Of a stretch of 64,000 bases of DNA, positions 51,443 through 60,418 are shown one piece after another. Position 1 is the first letter of the stretch. Each line of letters begins with the position of its first letter. Source of the DNA: Asaia bogorensis (lineage in GTDB: Bacteria > Pseudomonadota > Alphaproteobacteria > CACIAM-22H2). The notes below the pieces were generated by a model. That model made no database searches and had not been told where the DNA came from. It saw nothing but the letters and a program-made list of their open reading frames with translations. The position numbers and the translations under genes were made by a program. The stretch covers positions 1-64,000 of the forward strand of contig CAMDLT010000010.1 of NCBI GenBank assembly GCA_945901855.1. Direction: 5' to 3'.

Positions 51443-52509
51443 CTGCTCTTGGCGAATTGCTGGCCGCGCGTATCGCCGCTGCCGGTCCCATCGGCGTGGA
51501 CGTCTATATGGGCGCGTGTTTGGGCGATCCGCAGCACGGCTATTACCGAACCAAAGCGGGCATCGGCGCTACGGGCGATTTCACGACAGCGCCTGAGATC
51601 TCGCAGATTTTTGGCGAACTGATCGGGCTGTGGCTTGCCGATCGGTGGCAAGCTTCCGGATCGCCGGCAGTTTTCGAACTCGTCGAACTTGGTCCGGGGC
51701 GCGGCGTGCTGATGCAAGACGCGTTGCGCGCAGCGGGCCAGGCGTTGCCCGCGTTCGCTGCCGCCGCACGGCTGCACTTGGTCGATATTTCCCTACCCTT
51801 GCGCGACGAACAACGCCGCCGTCTGGGAATCCACAATCCCGTCTTTCGCGAAAGTCTTTTCGACGTCCCAAACGAAGCGCCACTTTTTCTGGTCGCCAAC
51901 GAATTTTTCGACGCGCTGCCCGTTCGCCAGTTCGTACGGCGCGGCGCGATCTGGCGCGAACGTGTGGTCGATTGCTCGGGCGGCGCATTTCGTTTCGCCG
52001 ACGGCGCCAGCATCGATTTCGCGCGCAACGCGGCGCCCGATGGGGCCATCGTAGAAACCTGCCCCCTGGGCGAAGACATCGCGCGCGAAATCGCGCGGCG
52101 TATTCGCCGCCATGGCGGCGGCGCCCTTGCGATCGACTACGGAACGGCCGTCTCTGGCTGGGGCGACACGCTGCAAGCCGTGCGCCGACATCAGCCCTGC
52201 AGCATCTTCGAATATCCGGGGGAGTGCGACTTGACGGCGCATGTCGATTTCCCAGCCCTCGCGGCCGCTGCGCAAGCCGAAGGTGCTGCGTGCCACGGTA
52301 TCGTCGGCCAGGGCGCATTTTTGGCGCGGCTTGGCCTGCCTTTGCGCCTCGAGCGACTGCTACGCGCCAACCCGCACCAGCACGACCTTGTCGCCGCGAG
52401 CCGACGCTTGCTTGATCCGCTCGAAATGGGCACGCTATTCAAAGTGATGGCCATAACACCCAAATCACAGCCCGTTCCGCCCGGCTTCACCGCCGCGCTC
52501 GAAATCTGA
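51439..52509 (+). CDS. MidA/NDUFAF7-family SAM-dependent methyltransferase
   Basis: A 356-residue protein of the MidA family. It has the N-terminal GPIGVDVYMGACLGDPQHGYY, GDFTTAPEISQIFGELIG and the SAM motif FELVELGPGRGVLMQD, then VANEFFDALPVRQF. In mitochondria the homologue NDUFAF7 methylates an arginine of complex I subunit NDUFS2. It follows lgt with a GTGA overlap. The bacterial role may be equivalent but is inferred. Confidence 0.92.
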   Translation: MTALGELLAARIAAAGPIGVDVYMGACLGDPQHGYYRTKAGIGATGDFTTAPEISQIFGELIGLWLADRWQASGSPAVFELVELGPGRGVLMQDALRAAGQALPAFAAAARLHLVDISLPLRDEQRRRLGIHNPVFRESLFDVPNEAPLFLVANEFFDALPVRQFVRRGAIWRERVVDCSGGAFRFADGASIDFARNAAPDGAIVETCPLGEDIAREIARRIRRHGGGALAIDYGTAVSGWGDTLQAVRRHQPCSIFEYPGECDLTAHVDFPALAAAAQAEGAACHGIVGQGAFLARLGLPLRLERLLRANPHQHDLVAASRRLLDPLEMGTLFKVMAITPKSQPVPPGFTAALEI

Positions 52510-52510
52510 C

Positions 52511-53284
52511 ATGTCGCTTGTCACGCTCGGATCTCTCAATGAACTCGACGGCATGCGCCACGCATTTTTTACGCGCCAAGGCGGCGTCAGCACGGGCATC
52601 TACAACTCGCTCAATTGCGGTCTAGGCTCGCGCGACGCACCCGAAGCGGTGCAGGAAAATCGCCGCCGTGCGGCAGCCATGCTCGATTTTCCCGACGCCC
52701 CCGTCGCCACGCTTTACCAAGTTCACGGCACTGCGGTCGTCGAACTGGATGCGCCGCTTGCCCCCGACGCGCGCCCCAAGGCCGATGCATTCGTGAGCAA
52801 AACGCCGGGCGTCATTCTCGGCATTCTGACAGCCGACTGCGCGCCCGTGCTGTTTTACGATCCGCAGGCACGCATCGTCGGGGCGGCGCACGCCGGCTGG
52901 AAGGGCGCGCTTGGCGGCGTGCTCGAAGCGACGCTCGACGCCATGGCGAGGCTCGGCGCAGACCGCACGCGCATTGTCGCTGCCATCGGCCCGTGCATTG
53001 CCCAGCGCAGCTACGAAGTTGGAGCCGAGTTTCCGGCGCCTTTTCTGGCGCGCTCGGAGAATGCCGCGCGTTTTTTTGCGCCCGCGCGCGCGGCAGGCAA
53101 ATTTCTGTTCGATCTGCGCGGCTACGCCGCCGATCGGCTGGCCCAGGCCGGACTCGCTTCGGTCGATGTGGCGCCCAACGATACCTGCGCGGAAAGCGAC
53201 CGGTTTTTCAGCTATCGGCGAAGTTGCCACAACGGCGAGCCCGATTACGGCCGCGGCCTTTCCGCCATCGTGCTGGAGCCTTGA
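52511..53284 (+). CDS. pgeF: Polyphenol oxidase family protein / purine nucleoside phosphorylase-like PgeF
   Basis: A 257-residue protein of the YfiH/LACC1 type. It has the N-terminal HAFFTRQGGVSTG, the metal-site motifs YQVHGTAVV, TADCAPVLFYD and GAAHAGWKGALGG (Cys and His residues), and the C-terminal DTCAESDRFFSYRR. In E. coli it trims misincorporated L-serine from peptidoglycan precursors; other members have been assigned purine-nucleoside activities. It starts two bases after the midA-like gene. Confidence 0.92.
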   Translation: MSLVTLGSLNELDGMRHAFFTRQGGVSTGIYNSLNCGLGSRDAPEAVQENRRRAAAMLDFPDAPVATLYQVHGTAVVELDAPLAPDARPKADAFVSKTPGVILGILTADCAPVLFYDPQARIVGAAHAGWKGALGGVLEATLDAMARLGADRTRIVAAIGPCIAQRSYEVGAEFPAPFLARSENAARFFAPARAAGKFLFDLRGYAADRLAQAGLASVDVAPNDTCAESDRFFSYRRSCHNGEPDYGRGLSAIVLEP

Positions 53285-53287
53285 GCG

Positions 53288-53353
53288 ATGCCCTACATGC
53301 TCGTCTTTTTGCTGGTATTGATTTTGGGCTTGGTCGTTTCGTGTTTCGCCTAG
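53288..53353 (+). CDS. Possible 21-residue hydrophobic micro-ORF
   Basis: ATG-CCC-TAC-ATG followed by a run of Leu, Val and Phe codons gives MPYMLVFLLVLILGLVVSCF and a final alanine, a single transmembrane-like peptide. A GGAG lies about nine bases upstream. Its stop falls 13 bases inside the following lipoprotein gene, which begins at GTG 53341, so it could be a leader affecting that gene's translation, or a true membrane peptide. It is below the size of the ORF track. Whether it is translated is unknown. Confidence 0.35.
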   Translation: MPYMLVFLLVLILGLVVSCFA

Positions 53354-54186
53354 CGGCGCCGACCTTGGCGCTGATGGCCATCTTGTGCGGTCTTGCCGCG
53401 TGCGGCCCAGTGCCGCGCCCGTTCAAACCCGACGACAAGAGCGAGCTTGAAAATCCGCTGTTGCGTTTGCCGGACCATGGCGGCGTCGTGGTGCCGCCTG
53501 CAGGCGGCTTGCCGCGCGCCCAAGCGGTCGCGCTGGCCGAAGCGGTTGCCGAGGCCTTGCGCAGCTACGATATCCCCGCGAGCGCACGCCTGGGCAATTC
53601 CCAGAGCCTTGTGCTCGACCTGCAAGTGCTTGCGCAAGGCCGACGCATATTGCTGGCCGCAAACCTTGCCGATCCGGCTGGCGTTTCGATGCTCGAAGAC
53701 CAGAACCAAGGCGACGTGCCAGGCGATCCCGAACGGCCCGAATCGTGGCGCGCCTATGCCCAGCCGCTGGCGCGCGCCGTAGTGCTGGCGATGAAGCCCG
53801 AAACCGTCATCGCGCGGCGCCTGCCGGCCGTACTGATCGGCAAGATCGTGGGGGCGCCGGGCGATGGGGGGCACGTGCTGGCGCGCAATTTGGGGTTCCA
53901 TCTGGCGCGTGCAGGCTTGCGCGTCGCCGATGCGGCAAACGACGATACGATCGGCGTCGAAGGGACGGTTACGATCGTCGAAATCGGATCCGAAATGCGC
54001 CGCGTGGCCGTCTCGTGGCGCGTGGTCGACAAAGACGGCGCCGAGTTGGGGCGCGTCGATATGCAAAACCACGTACTGCGTGCCGTTATCGAGCGGCAAT
54101 GGTCAGAAATGTCGTTCGAGATTGCCAATGCGTCCGCCGACAGCATCCTCGACATCGCCGAACGCTTCCGAATTCGCGCGAACTGA
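53341..54186 (+). CDS. Putative outer-membrane or periplasmic lipoprotein
   Basis: A 281-residue protein. With GTG 53341 as start it has a short signal sequence and a lipobox LAAC, so the mature protein would begin at the lipidated cysteine. The rest is a soluble alpha/beta domain with conserved-looking ALAEAVAEALRSYDIPAS and VLARNLGFHLARAGLRVAD segments, with no recognised family. The ORF track extends the frame upstream into pgeF, but this start fits the lipobox best. Function unknown. Confidence 0.7.
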   Translation: MFRLAAPTLALMAILCGLAACGPVPRPFKPDDKSELENPLLRLPDHGGVVVPPAGGLPRAQAVALAEAVAEALRSYDIPASARLGNSQSLVLDLQVLAQGRRILLAANLADPAGVSMLEDQNQGDVPGDPERPESWRAYAQPLARAVVLAMKPETVIARRLPAVLIGKIVGAPGDGGHVLARNLGFHLARAGLRVADAANDDTIGVEGTVTIVEIGSEMRRVAVSWRVVDKDGAELGRVDMQNHVLRAVIERQWSEMSFEIANASADSILDIAERFRIRAN

Positions 54187-54246
54187 TTGACGCGCGCGGT
54201 TGCGCACCCTACCTCTCTTAGTCGACCCCAAGTTTTGCGAGGCCCC

Positions 54247-54882
54247 ATGTCCGCCAAACGTCCCAAGACCAAAACCGCCCCCGAAGCGCCGTCGACTGCG
54301 GAAGCGCTGCCGATCGAAGATCGTGCACTCGATGCGGCTTTGCGTTTGGCCGCAACGCGCCGCTGGTCGGATATCGCGCTTGGCGAGATTGCGGCCGAAG
54401 CGGGGCTCGAACTTGGCGACATGCTGCGCCACGCGCGCTGCAAAAATGCCTTGTTGGGCGTGTTCGCGCGCCGCCTCGATGCCGCCATGCTGGCCCAGCC
54501 GGTCGAGTCCGATAGCCCGGTTAAAGATCGGCTGTTCGACTTGCTGATGCGACGCTTTGACGCGCTTGGCCCCTACCGGGACGCGGTGCAGGGCATTCTT
54601 GACGGTATGATGCGCGATCCGGCCATCACTTTCAGCATGGGCCCAGGACTCGTCCACAGTATGCGCTATCTGGCTGAAGCGGCCGGCATCAAAGCAACCG
54701 GCCTGCTGGGTCCGATCAAGATCAATGCGTTAGCGAGCGTCTATATTTGCACGTTGCGCGTTTGGGTCAAAGACGACAGCGCAGATGCAGCAAAAACGAT
54801 GGCGCATCTCGACAAGCAGCTTGGACGTCTAGACGGCTGGACATCGAGTATTCCAGCATTTCTAAGAAGTGCGGCTGCGTAA
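54247..54882 (+). CDS. TetR-family transcriptional regulator
   Basis: A 211-residue protein. Residues about 28-75 form a TetR-type helix-turn-helix (ALDAALRLAATRRWSDIALGEIAAEAGLELGDMLRH), followed by an all-helical ligand-binding domain. The N-terminal 25 residues are Lys/Pro-rich. ATG 54247 is chosen over the ORF-track start 54187 because it gives a normal N-terminus. It lies upstream of the phasin gene on the same strand. Target and ligand unknown. Confidence 0.82.
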   Translation: MSAKRPKTKTAPEAPSTAEALPIEDRALDAALRLAATRRWSDIALGEIAAEAGLELGDMLRHARCKNALLGVFARRLDAAMLAQPVESDSPVKDRLFDLLMRRFDALGPYRDAVQGILDGMMRDPAITFSMGPGLVHSMRYLAEAAGIKATGLLGPIKINALASVYICTLRVWVKDDSADAAKTMAHLDKQLGRLDGWTSSIPAFLRSAAA

Positions 54883-54899
54883 AAATCGCCCAAAATTTT

Positions 54900-54950
54900 C
54901 TGCTGCACTGCACAAAATCGCTTGACGTGTCCCATTCTGTGCGGCACCTT
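54900..54950 (+). promoter_or_regulatory. Candidate phasin promoter with TGCA-rich operator
   Basis: CTGCTGCACTGCAC (54900-54913) contains TGCA-N-TGCA. Such TGC/GCA-rich elements in front of phasin genes are targets of the PHA regulator PhaR in other Alphaproteobacteria. A TTGACG (-35-like) begins at 54922, but the base 17 downstream is a poor -10 (CACCTT). A role in controlling the phasin gene is plausible but unproven. Confidence 0.3.
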
Positions 54951-55035
54951 GCCTAAGGATTAAGCTTGCCTTTGCGCAGGCTCGTGATTCTGACCCGCTT
55001 GCAAAAGGCCCACGACCATGATGAAGGGAAGTAAA

Positions 55036-55482
55036 ATGCCGTTCGGTGATTTCGATTTCGGTAAGATGTTCGACATGTCGAAATTCGATATGTCGAAGCA
55101 GATGGGCGAATTCAAGTTCACGCCCGTTGACATGGACGGCGTAGTCGCCACGCAGCGCAAAAATATCGAAGCGCTTGCCAAGGCGAACCAGCTTGCAGCC
55201 GAAAGCATGCAGGCGATCGCCCGCCGCCAGTCGGAAATCTTCCGCGCAATGATGGAAGAAGCCTCGGTCGCGATGCGCGAAGTGATGGCTGCCGGCAGCC
55301 CCGAAGAAAAGGCCGCCAAGCAGACCGAAATCGTCAAGGACGCTTTCCAGCGCGCGGTCGTCAACATGCGCGAACTGGCCGAACTCGTCGCGAAGTCGCA
55401 GACCGACGCGATGGAAGTCGTCCAGAAGCGCGTGGCCGACAGCCTCGACGAAATCAAGACTGTCATCGCGAAAAAGAAATAA
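55036..55482 (+). CDS. Phasin family protein
   Basis: A 148-residue protein, mostly amphipathic helix with regular Lys/Glu/Ala residues (QRKNIEALAKANQLAAESMQAIARRQSEIF) and a heptad-like C-terminal half. The N-terminal MSKFDMSKQMGEFKF region is typical of alphaproteobacterial phasins, which coat polyhydroxyalkanoate granules. ATG 55036, with AGGGA about six bases upstream, is preferred to 55018. A strong terminator follows. Confidence 0.88.
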   Translation: MPFGDFDFGKMFDMSKFDMSKQMGEFKFTPVDMDGVVATQRKNIEALAKANQLAAESMQAIARRQSEIFRAMMEEASVAMREVMAAGSPEEKAAKQTEIVKDAFQRAVVNMRELAELVAKSQTDAMEVVQKRVADSLDEIKTVIAKKK

Positions 55483-55506
55483 GCTTCGCGACCATGCTAT
55501 GAAACG

Positions 55507-55536
55507 GGCCCTGCCGGAAACGGTAGGGCCTTTTTT
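55507..55536 (+). terminator. Rho-independent terminator after the phasin gene
   Basis: GGCCCTGCCG, a GAAA tetraloop and CGGTAGGGCC form a ten-base-pair stem (with one G-T pair), immediately followed by TTTTTT. This is the clearest terminator in the window and ends the phasin transcript before csaA. Confidence 0.9.
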
Positions 55537-55553
55537 GTTTCAGGAGCCGGGCC

Positions 55554-55892
55554 ATGGACCTCATCAGTTTCGCCGATTTCGAGCGCGTAGATATCCGTTT
55601 GGGCACGATTGTCGGGGTCGAGCCGTTTCCCGAGGCGCGCAAACCCGCCTTCAAGCTGCGCATCGATTTTGGTTCCGAAATTGGCATCAAACGCAGCTCT
55701 GCGCAGATCACCGTGCATTACACGCCTGAAGGCCTGCTGGGCCGCCAGGTCGCGGCAGTCGTCAATTTTCCGCCGCGTCAAATTGGCCCGTTCATGAGCG
55801 AGGTGCTCACGCTCGGTTTCCCCGACGCAAACGGGGCGGTCGTGCTGGTCCAGCCGTCGTTGGCTGTACCCAATGGCGGCAAACTTTTTTGA
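55554..55892 (+). CDS. csaA: tRNA-binding domain protein CsaA
   Basis: A 112-residue EMAPII/CsaA-like OB-fold protein. It has VDIRLGTIVGVEPFPEARKPAFKLRIDFG, the SSAQIT motif, and the C-terminal EVLTLGFPDANGAVVLVQPS. It binds tRNA or acts as a chaperone in other bacteria. The start codon is preceded by CAGGAGCC. It overlaps nothing and lies just upstream of proC. Confidence 0.9.
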   Translation: MDLISFADFERVDIRLGTIVGVEPFPEARKPAFKLRIDFGSEIGIKRSSAQITVHYTPEGLLGRQVAAVVNFPPRQIGPFMSEVLTLGFPDANGAVVLVQPSLAVPNGGKLF

Positions 55893-55902
55893 AGGTATGG
55901 CG

Positions 55903-56706
55903 ATGATCTCTCCCAAAATCCTGCTCGTCGGTTGCGGCAAAATGGGCGGCGCGATGCTGCAAGGCTGGCTGGCCGACCCAGCGCTTGGGCCGTTTGTCGC
56001 GGTAGAACCCGGCCCGACGCCGCCCGCCGCCCGCCATGCGCGCGCGATCCATGTCGCGAACGCCGACGCAGTACCGCTCGATTTTGCACCAGATGCGATC
56101 GTCTTCGCGACCAAGCCGCAGGTCATGAACGAGGTGATCCCGGCCTACAAACGATTTGCGGGCGCATTGTTCGTATCGATCGCAGCGGGTACGACGATCG
56201 CCGCATTCGAGCGGCATTTGGGTGCGGGCATTGCGCTCGTGCGCGCTATGCCAAATACTCCCGCCGCCGTCGGGCGCGGAATTTCCGGCGCATTTGCCAG
56301 CCCAGGCGTTTCGCCTGCGCGCCGCGACCTCGCCGACAAACTGCTGCGCAGTGTGGGTTCGGTCGAATGGGTGGCGTCGGAAAACCTGATCGATGCAGTT
56401 ACCGCCGTCTCGGGTTCGGGGCCGGCCTACGTGTTTTTGCTGGCCGAAGCGCTGGCAGCCGCCGGCGCAAAAGCAGGCCTGCCCGCAGACTTGGCGCAGC
56501 GTTTGGCCCGCGCAACGGTCGCAGGGGCGGGCGAGCTCTTGCATCAAGCCCCTGAATCTGCAGAGCAATTGCGCAAGAACGTAACTTCCCCGATGGGGAC
56601 AACCGCCGCCGCCTTGGCGGTCCTGATGGCCGAGGACGGGTTTGGCCCACTGCTCGAGAACGCGGTCGCGGCGGCGGCAAAGCGGGCGCGGGAATTGGCT
56701 TCATAG
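55903..56706 (+). CDS. proC: Pyrroline-5-carboxylate reductase
   Basis: A 267-residue enzyme for the last step of proline synthesis. The N-terminus has the NAD(P)-binding VGCGKMGGAMLQGW and the C-terminal part has the signature AVSGSGPAYVFLLAEAL. ATG 55903, seven bases after GAAGG, is preferred to earlier starts (55873, 55897), which overlap csaA or lack a good spacer. Cytoplasmic, homo-oligomeric. Confidence 0.94.
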   Translation: MISPKILLVGCGKMGGAMLQGWLADPALGPFVAVEPGPTPPAARHARAIHVANADAVPLDFAPDAIVFATKPQVMNEVIPAYKRFAGALFVSIAAGTTIAAFERHLGAGIALVRAMPNTPAAVGRGISGAFASPGVSPARRDLADKLLRSVGSVEWVASENLIDAVTAVSGSGPAYVFLLAEALAAAGAKAGLPADLAQRLARATVAGAGELLHQAPESAEQLRKNVTSPMGTTAAALAVLMAEDGFGPLLENAVAAAAKRARELAS

Positions 56707-56727
56707 TTTTGGCTGTACTAGCCATAG

Positions 56728-56753
56728 ACAGCGCCCCGGAGCGCTGTTAATTT
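56728..56753 (+). terminator. Probable terminator after proC
   Basis: ACAGCGC, a six-base loop and GCGCTGT form a perfect seven-base-pair stem, followed by TAATTT. The T-run is weak, so it may work only in part. Confidence 0.45.
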
Positions 56754-56855
56754 CCCGGCCGCTCGCGCTGGGGTCGTTTCTGCCCGTCGCGGGCTTGTCG
56801 TTTTTGGCATCGGTTTCAAGACTTTGCGCCTGTCGGGCGCGGTGGGTCGACGCGA

Positions 56856-57788
56856 ATGAAAATTCTCGCCTGCAATTCCAACCGGGTTTTGGCCGAGGCT
56901 GTCGGTGCTTATCTGGATATTCCGCTGACACGCGCGAATATCCGACGATTTGCCGACCAGGAAGTCTTCGTCGAAATTCTCGAGAATGTGCGCGGCGAAG
57001 ACGTATTTGTCGTACAATCGACCAGCTTTCCGGCGAACGACCATCTGATGGAATTGCTGGTGTCGATCGACGCACTTCGCCGCGGGTCGGCGCGCCGCAT
57101 CACGGCCGTGCTGCCTTATTACGGTTACGCGCGTCAGGACCGCAAATCGGGTCCGCGCACGCCGATTTCGGCCAAGCTGGTTGCAAACCTGATCACGACG
57201 GCTGGCGCCGACCGGGTCGTGACGGTGGATTTGCATGCGGGCCAGATTCAGGGCTTCTTCGACATTCCGCTCGACAATCTGTTCACGGCGCCCACCTTCG
57301 TCAAAGACATGCGCGACCGTTTCAAGGGCGCCGACGTCGTGATGGTCAGCCCGGATGTGGGCGGCGTCGTTCGCGCGCGGGCGATCGCCAAGCGCGTCGA
57401 GGCCGATCTTGCGATCATCGACAAGCGGCGCGAACGCGCGGGCGTGTCGGAAGTGATGAACATCATCGGCGACGTCAAAGGGCGCACGTGCGTGCTTGTC
57501 GACGACATTGTCGACAGCGCGGGCACGCTGTGCAATGCGGCCGTGGCCTTGATGGACGAAGGGGCCAAGGAAGTCTGGGCCTATGTCGTGCATGGCGTTT
57601 TGTCGGGCGCGGCCGTGGCACGCGTCACCGCTTCGCCCCTCAAAGAACTCGTGCTGACCGACACCATTTTGGCAACCGACGCCGTCAAGGCGGCGGCAAA
57701 TATTCGCCAAGTGGCGATCGCCCCCCTGCTGGCCGAAGCAATGAAGCGAATCAGCGAAGAACGTTCGGTATCGAGCCTGTTCGATTGA
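56856..57788 (+). CDS. prs: Ribose-phosphate diphosphokinase
   Basis: A 310-residue PRPP synthetase. It shows the ATP-binding QVFVEI-type loop ([16 protein letters not shown]), the catalytic [36 protein letters not shown] and the PRPP-binding [13 protein letters not shown]. It supplies PRPP to nucleotide, histidine and tryptophan synthesis. It is followed by rplY, pth and ychF, an order common in Alphaproteobacteria. Confidence 0.97.
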   Translation: MKILACNSNRVLAEAVGAYLDIPLTRANIRRFADQEVFVEILENVRGEDVFVVQSTSFPANDHLMELLVSIDALRRGSARRITAVLPYYGYARQDRKSGPRTPISAKLVANLITTAGADRVVTVDLHAGQIQGFFDIPLDNLFTAPTFVKDMRDRFKGADVVMVSPDVGGVVRARAIAKRVEADLAIIDKRRERAGVSEVMNIIGDVKGRTCVLVDDIVDSAGTLCNAAVALMDEGAKEVWAYVVHGVLSGAAVARVTASPLKELVLTDTILATDAVKAAANIRQVAIAPLLAEAMKRISEERSVSSLFD

Positions 57789-57868
57789 ACCCGGCTTGGC
57801 ACCGCTGACGACCGACGCTCGGCACCCCTGGAGGCCGGCGGCGGAACCCTGGTAGAGGAGAAGATACG

Positions 57869-58594
57869 ATGCTTACTGCAACCAAGCTCGCGGCTACCGC
57901 GAGACAGCGGGCTGGGAAAGGGGCCGCCCGCGCCGTCCGTCGCGAGGGCCGCGTTCCGGCCGTCATCTACGGCGACAAATTGGCCCCAGTTCTGATCTCG
58001 CTCGATCCGCGCGACGTCATGCGCGAAGCGTCCAAGGCCGGGTTCTTCACCCGGCTCTACGACGTGGAAATCGACGGCAAAGCACACCGCGTGCTGCCGC
58101 GCGACATCCAGTTCCACCCGGTCAACGACAAGCCGGAGCATGTCGATTTCCAGCGCGTGGGCGAAACCACCCGCGTGCGCGTCGAAGTGCCGATCAAGCT
58201 TGAGAACCTCGACAAATCGCCGGGCGTGAAGCGCGGCGGCGTGGTCAATCTTGTGCAGCACGCGATCGAAGTGTGGGCGATGCCCGGCAACATTCCTTCG
58301 CGGATCGCGATCGACATGGCGGGCGTGGATATCGGCGAGTCGATCCATATCGCCACGATCAAGTTGCCCGAAGGCGTCAAACCGACGATCGCGCGCAACT
58401 TCACGGTCGTGGCCTTGCGCGCCCCCAGCGTGTCGAAGGTCGACGAGAAGGCCGAAGCCGCAGCAACCGCAGCAGCCGCACCGGCTGCCGACGGCAAGGC
58501 GGCACCTGCTGCCGCTGGCGGCGCCAAGGCGGGCGATGCCAAGGCAGGAGCTGCCGCACCGGCCGCCGCCGCCAAACCGGCTGCCAAAAAGTAA
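57869..58594 (+). CDS. rplY: 50S ribosomal protein L25, general stress (Ctc) type
   Basis: A 241-residue L25/TL5 protein that binds 5S rRNA. The N-terminal half has REGRVPAVIYG, RVLPRDIQFHPVNDKPEHVDF and the second domain RVEVPIKLENLDKSPGVKRGGV. The last 45 residues are an Ala/Lys-rich low-complexity tail, often found in alphaproteobacterial L25. A good ribosome-binding site (GAGGAG) precedes ATG 57869. It is next to pth, as usual. Confidence 0.95.
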   Translation: MLTATKLAATARQRAGKGAARAVRREGRVPAVIYGDKLAPVLISLDPRDVMREASKAGFFTRLYDVEIDGKAHRVLPRDIQFHPVNDKPEHVDFQRVGETTRVRVEVPIKLENLDKSPGVKRGGVVNLVQHAIEVWAMPGNIPSRIAIDMAGVDIGESIHIATIKLPEGVKPTIARNFTVVALRAPSVSKVDEKAEAAATAAAAPAADGKAAPAAAGGAKAGDAKAGAAAPAAAAKPAAKK

Positions 58595-58630
58595 GGCGGA
58601 CGGCGTTTCGCGCATTTCGGGGCCTGGGCC

Positions 58631-59215
58631 ATGAAGCTCCTTGTCGGGCTTGGAAATCCAGGCCCCGAATACGCGAACAACCGGCACAATGTTGGCTTCC
58701 TGGCGCTCGATGCGATCGCGCGTCGCTGGCAATTCGGGCCGTGGAAAAAGCGCTTGGGCGGCCTGACCGCCGAGGGCGATGTGCTCGGTCATCGCACGGT
58801 GGCACTCAAACCGCTTACCTACATGAACGAGTCGGGCCGCTCGGTCGGCGAGGCTAGCCGGTTCTTGAAGATCGTACCGGGTTCGATCGTCGTGGTACAT
58901 GACGAGCTCGATCTGCCGCCTGCCAAAATCCGCACCAAAAGCGGCGGCGGCAATGGCGGGCACAACGGGCTGCGCTCGATCGATGCGCATCTTGGCACCA
59001 AGGATTACCGGCGGCTGCGCATCGGCATCGGGCATCCCGGCGACAAGGCGCTGGTATCGGACTATGTGCTGCACGATTTTGGCAAAGGCGACCGTTTGTG
59101 GGTCGAACCCTTGCTGGATGCGATCGCCGAAAGCGCTTCGCTGCTGCTGGACGGCAACGACGCGGGTTTCATGAACAAGGTGGCGCGCCTGAGCGCGCCG
59201 CCGACACACGCCTGA
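58631..59215 (+). CDS. pth: Peptidyl-tRNA hydrolase
   Basis: A 194-residue enzyme that recycles peptidyl-tRNA. It carries LLVGLGNPGPEYANNRHNVGF (catalytic His in NRHNVGF), PLTYMNESG, HDELDLPPAKIRTKSGGGNGGHNGLRSI and the C-terminal RLRIGIGHPG. Start at ATG 58631 fits the family length of about 190 residues. Confidence 0.97.
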   Translation: MKLLVGLGNPGPEYANNRHNVGFLALDAIARRWQFGPWKKRLGGLTAEGDVLGHRTVALKPLTYMNESGRSVGEASRFLKIVPGSIVVVHDELDLPPAKIRTKSGGGNGGHNGLRSIDAHLGTKDYRRLRIGIGHPGDKALVSDYVLHDFGKGDRLWVEPLLDAIAESASLLLDGNDAGFMNKVARLSAPPTHA

Positions 59216-59227
59216 AGGAACAGTTCG

Positions 59228-60328
59228 ATGGGTTTTCGCTGCGGGATCGTAGGGCTGCCGAATGTCGGCAAATCGACTTTGTTCAACGCGCTGACCGCAA
59301 CGGCCGCGGCGGCGGCGGCGAACTATCCGTTCTGCACGATCGAGCCCAATGTGGGCCGCGTCCCGGTTCCCGACACGAGGCTCGACAAACTGGCCGAGCT
59401 TGGCAAGTCCCAGCGCGTGGTGCCAACCCAGCTTGAGTTTGTCGACATTGCGGGCCTCGTGCGCGGCGCCTCGAAAGGCGAGGGTCTCGGCAATCAGTTT
59501 CTGGGCCATATCCGCGAGGTCGACGCGATCGCACACGTGCTGCGCTGCTTCGAAAACGGCGACATCGTGCATGTCGAAGGCTCGATCGATCCGATCCGCG
59601 ACGCCGAGACGGTTGAAACCGAACTGATGCTCGCCGACATGGACAGCCTGGAAAAGCGCCTGCCCAATCTGCAGAAAAAGGCCAAAGGCGGCGACAAAGA
59701 ATCCAAAGCGCAGATCGAGATTATCGAGCCCGTGCTGGCGGCCCTGCGCGAGGGCAAGCCTGCGCGCACGTTCGTGCCGACGGCCGAACAGCGCGAGACG
59801 ATGCGCCTGCTCCAGCTGCTCACCGCCAAGCCTGTGCTCTACGTCTGCAATGTCGAAGAGGAAAGCGCAGATAAAGGGAATTCTTTGTCGGCAAAAGTCG
59901 CCGAAATGGCCAAGCGCCAAGGCGCTTCGAGCGTTGTGATCTCGGCCGCGATCGAAGCCGAGATCTCGCAGCTCGGCAGCGCCGAGGAGCGACGGGAATT
60001 TCTCGAGACTCTGGGTCTTGCCGAAACCGGTTTGGCGCGCGTGATCCAGGCCGGGTACGGCCTGCTCGGACTGCTGACGTTTTTCACGGTGGGTCCCAAG
60101 GAAGCGCGCGCTTGGACCGTGCGCCGGGGTGCCAAAGCGCCGGAAGCGGCTGGCGCGATCCACAGCGATTTCGAACGCGGTTTTATTGCGGCCGAAACGA
60201 TCGCCTTTGCCGACTATGTGGCGCTGGGCGGCGAAGCCGGCGCCAAGGAAGCGGGCAAAGCGCGCACCGAGGGGCGCGACTACACGACCGCCGACGGCGA
60301 CGTATTCCTGTTCCGCTTCAACGTATAG
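59228..60328 (+). CDS. ychF: Redox-regulated ATPase YchF
   Basis: A 366-residue Obg-related P-loop ATPase. G1 is GIVGLPNVGKSTLFNAL, then the FCTIEPNVGRVPVPD switch region, G3-like DIAGLVRGASKGEGLGNQFL and a C-terminal TGS domain (LLTFFTVGPKEARAWTV). YchF binds ribosomes and preferentially ATP. It is 12 bases after pth and probably in the same operon. Confidence 0.97.
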   Translation: MGFRCGIVGLPNVGKSTLFNALTATAAAAAANYPFCTIEPNVGRVPVPDTRLDKLAELGKSQRVVPTQLEFVDIAGLVRGASKGEGLGNQFLGHIREVDAIAHVLRCFENGDIVHVEGSIDPIRDAETVETELMLADMDSLEKRLPNLQKKAKGGDKESKAQIEIIEPVLAALREGKPARTFVPTAEQRETMRLLQLLTAKPVLYVCNVEEESADKGNSLSAKVAEMAKRQGASSVVISAAIEAEISQLGSAEERREFLETLGLAETGLARVIQAGYGLLGLLTFFTVGPKEARAWTVRRGAKAPEAAGAIHSDFERGFIAAETIAFADYVALGGEAGAKEAGKARTEGRDYTTADGDVFLFRFNV

Positions 60329-60342
60329 GCGCAATTGTCTGC

Positions 60343-60371
60343 TTGACGCAGATACTGTCTTAAGGTTTATT
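60343..60371 (+). promoter_or_regulatory. Candidate sigma-70 promoter
   Basis: TTGACG, a 17-base spacer and TTTATT are a reasonable -35/-10 pair (five and four of six matches to consensus). They lie about 48 bases before the lipoprotein start at 60419 and would drive the lipoprotein, M48 protease and lipoprotein genes. Confidence 0.45.
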
Positions 60372-60418
60372 TGTCCCCAAGCACCACGTTCGCGATTTGG
60401 TTGCGCAGGGGATTCGAA

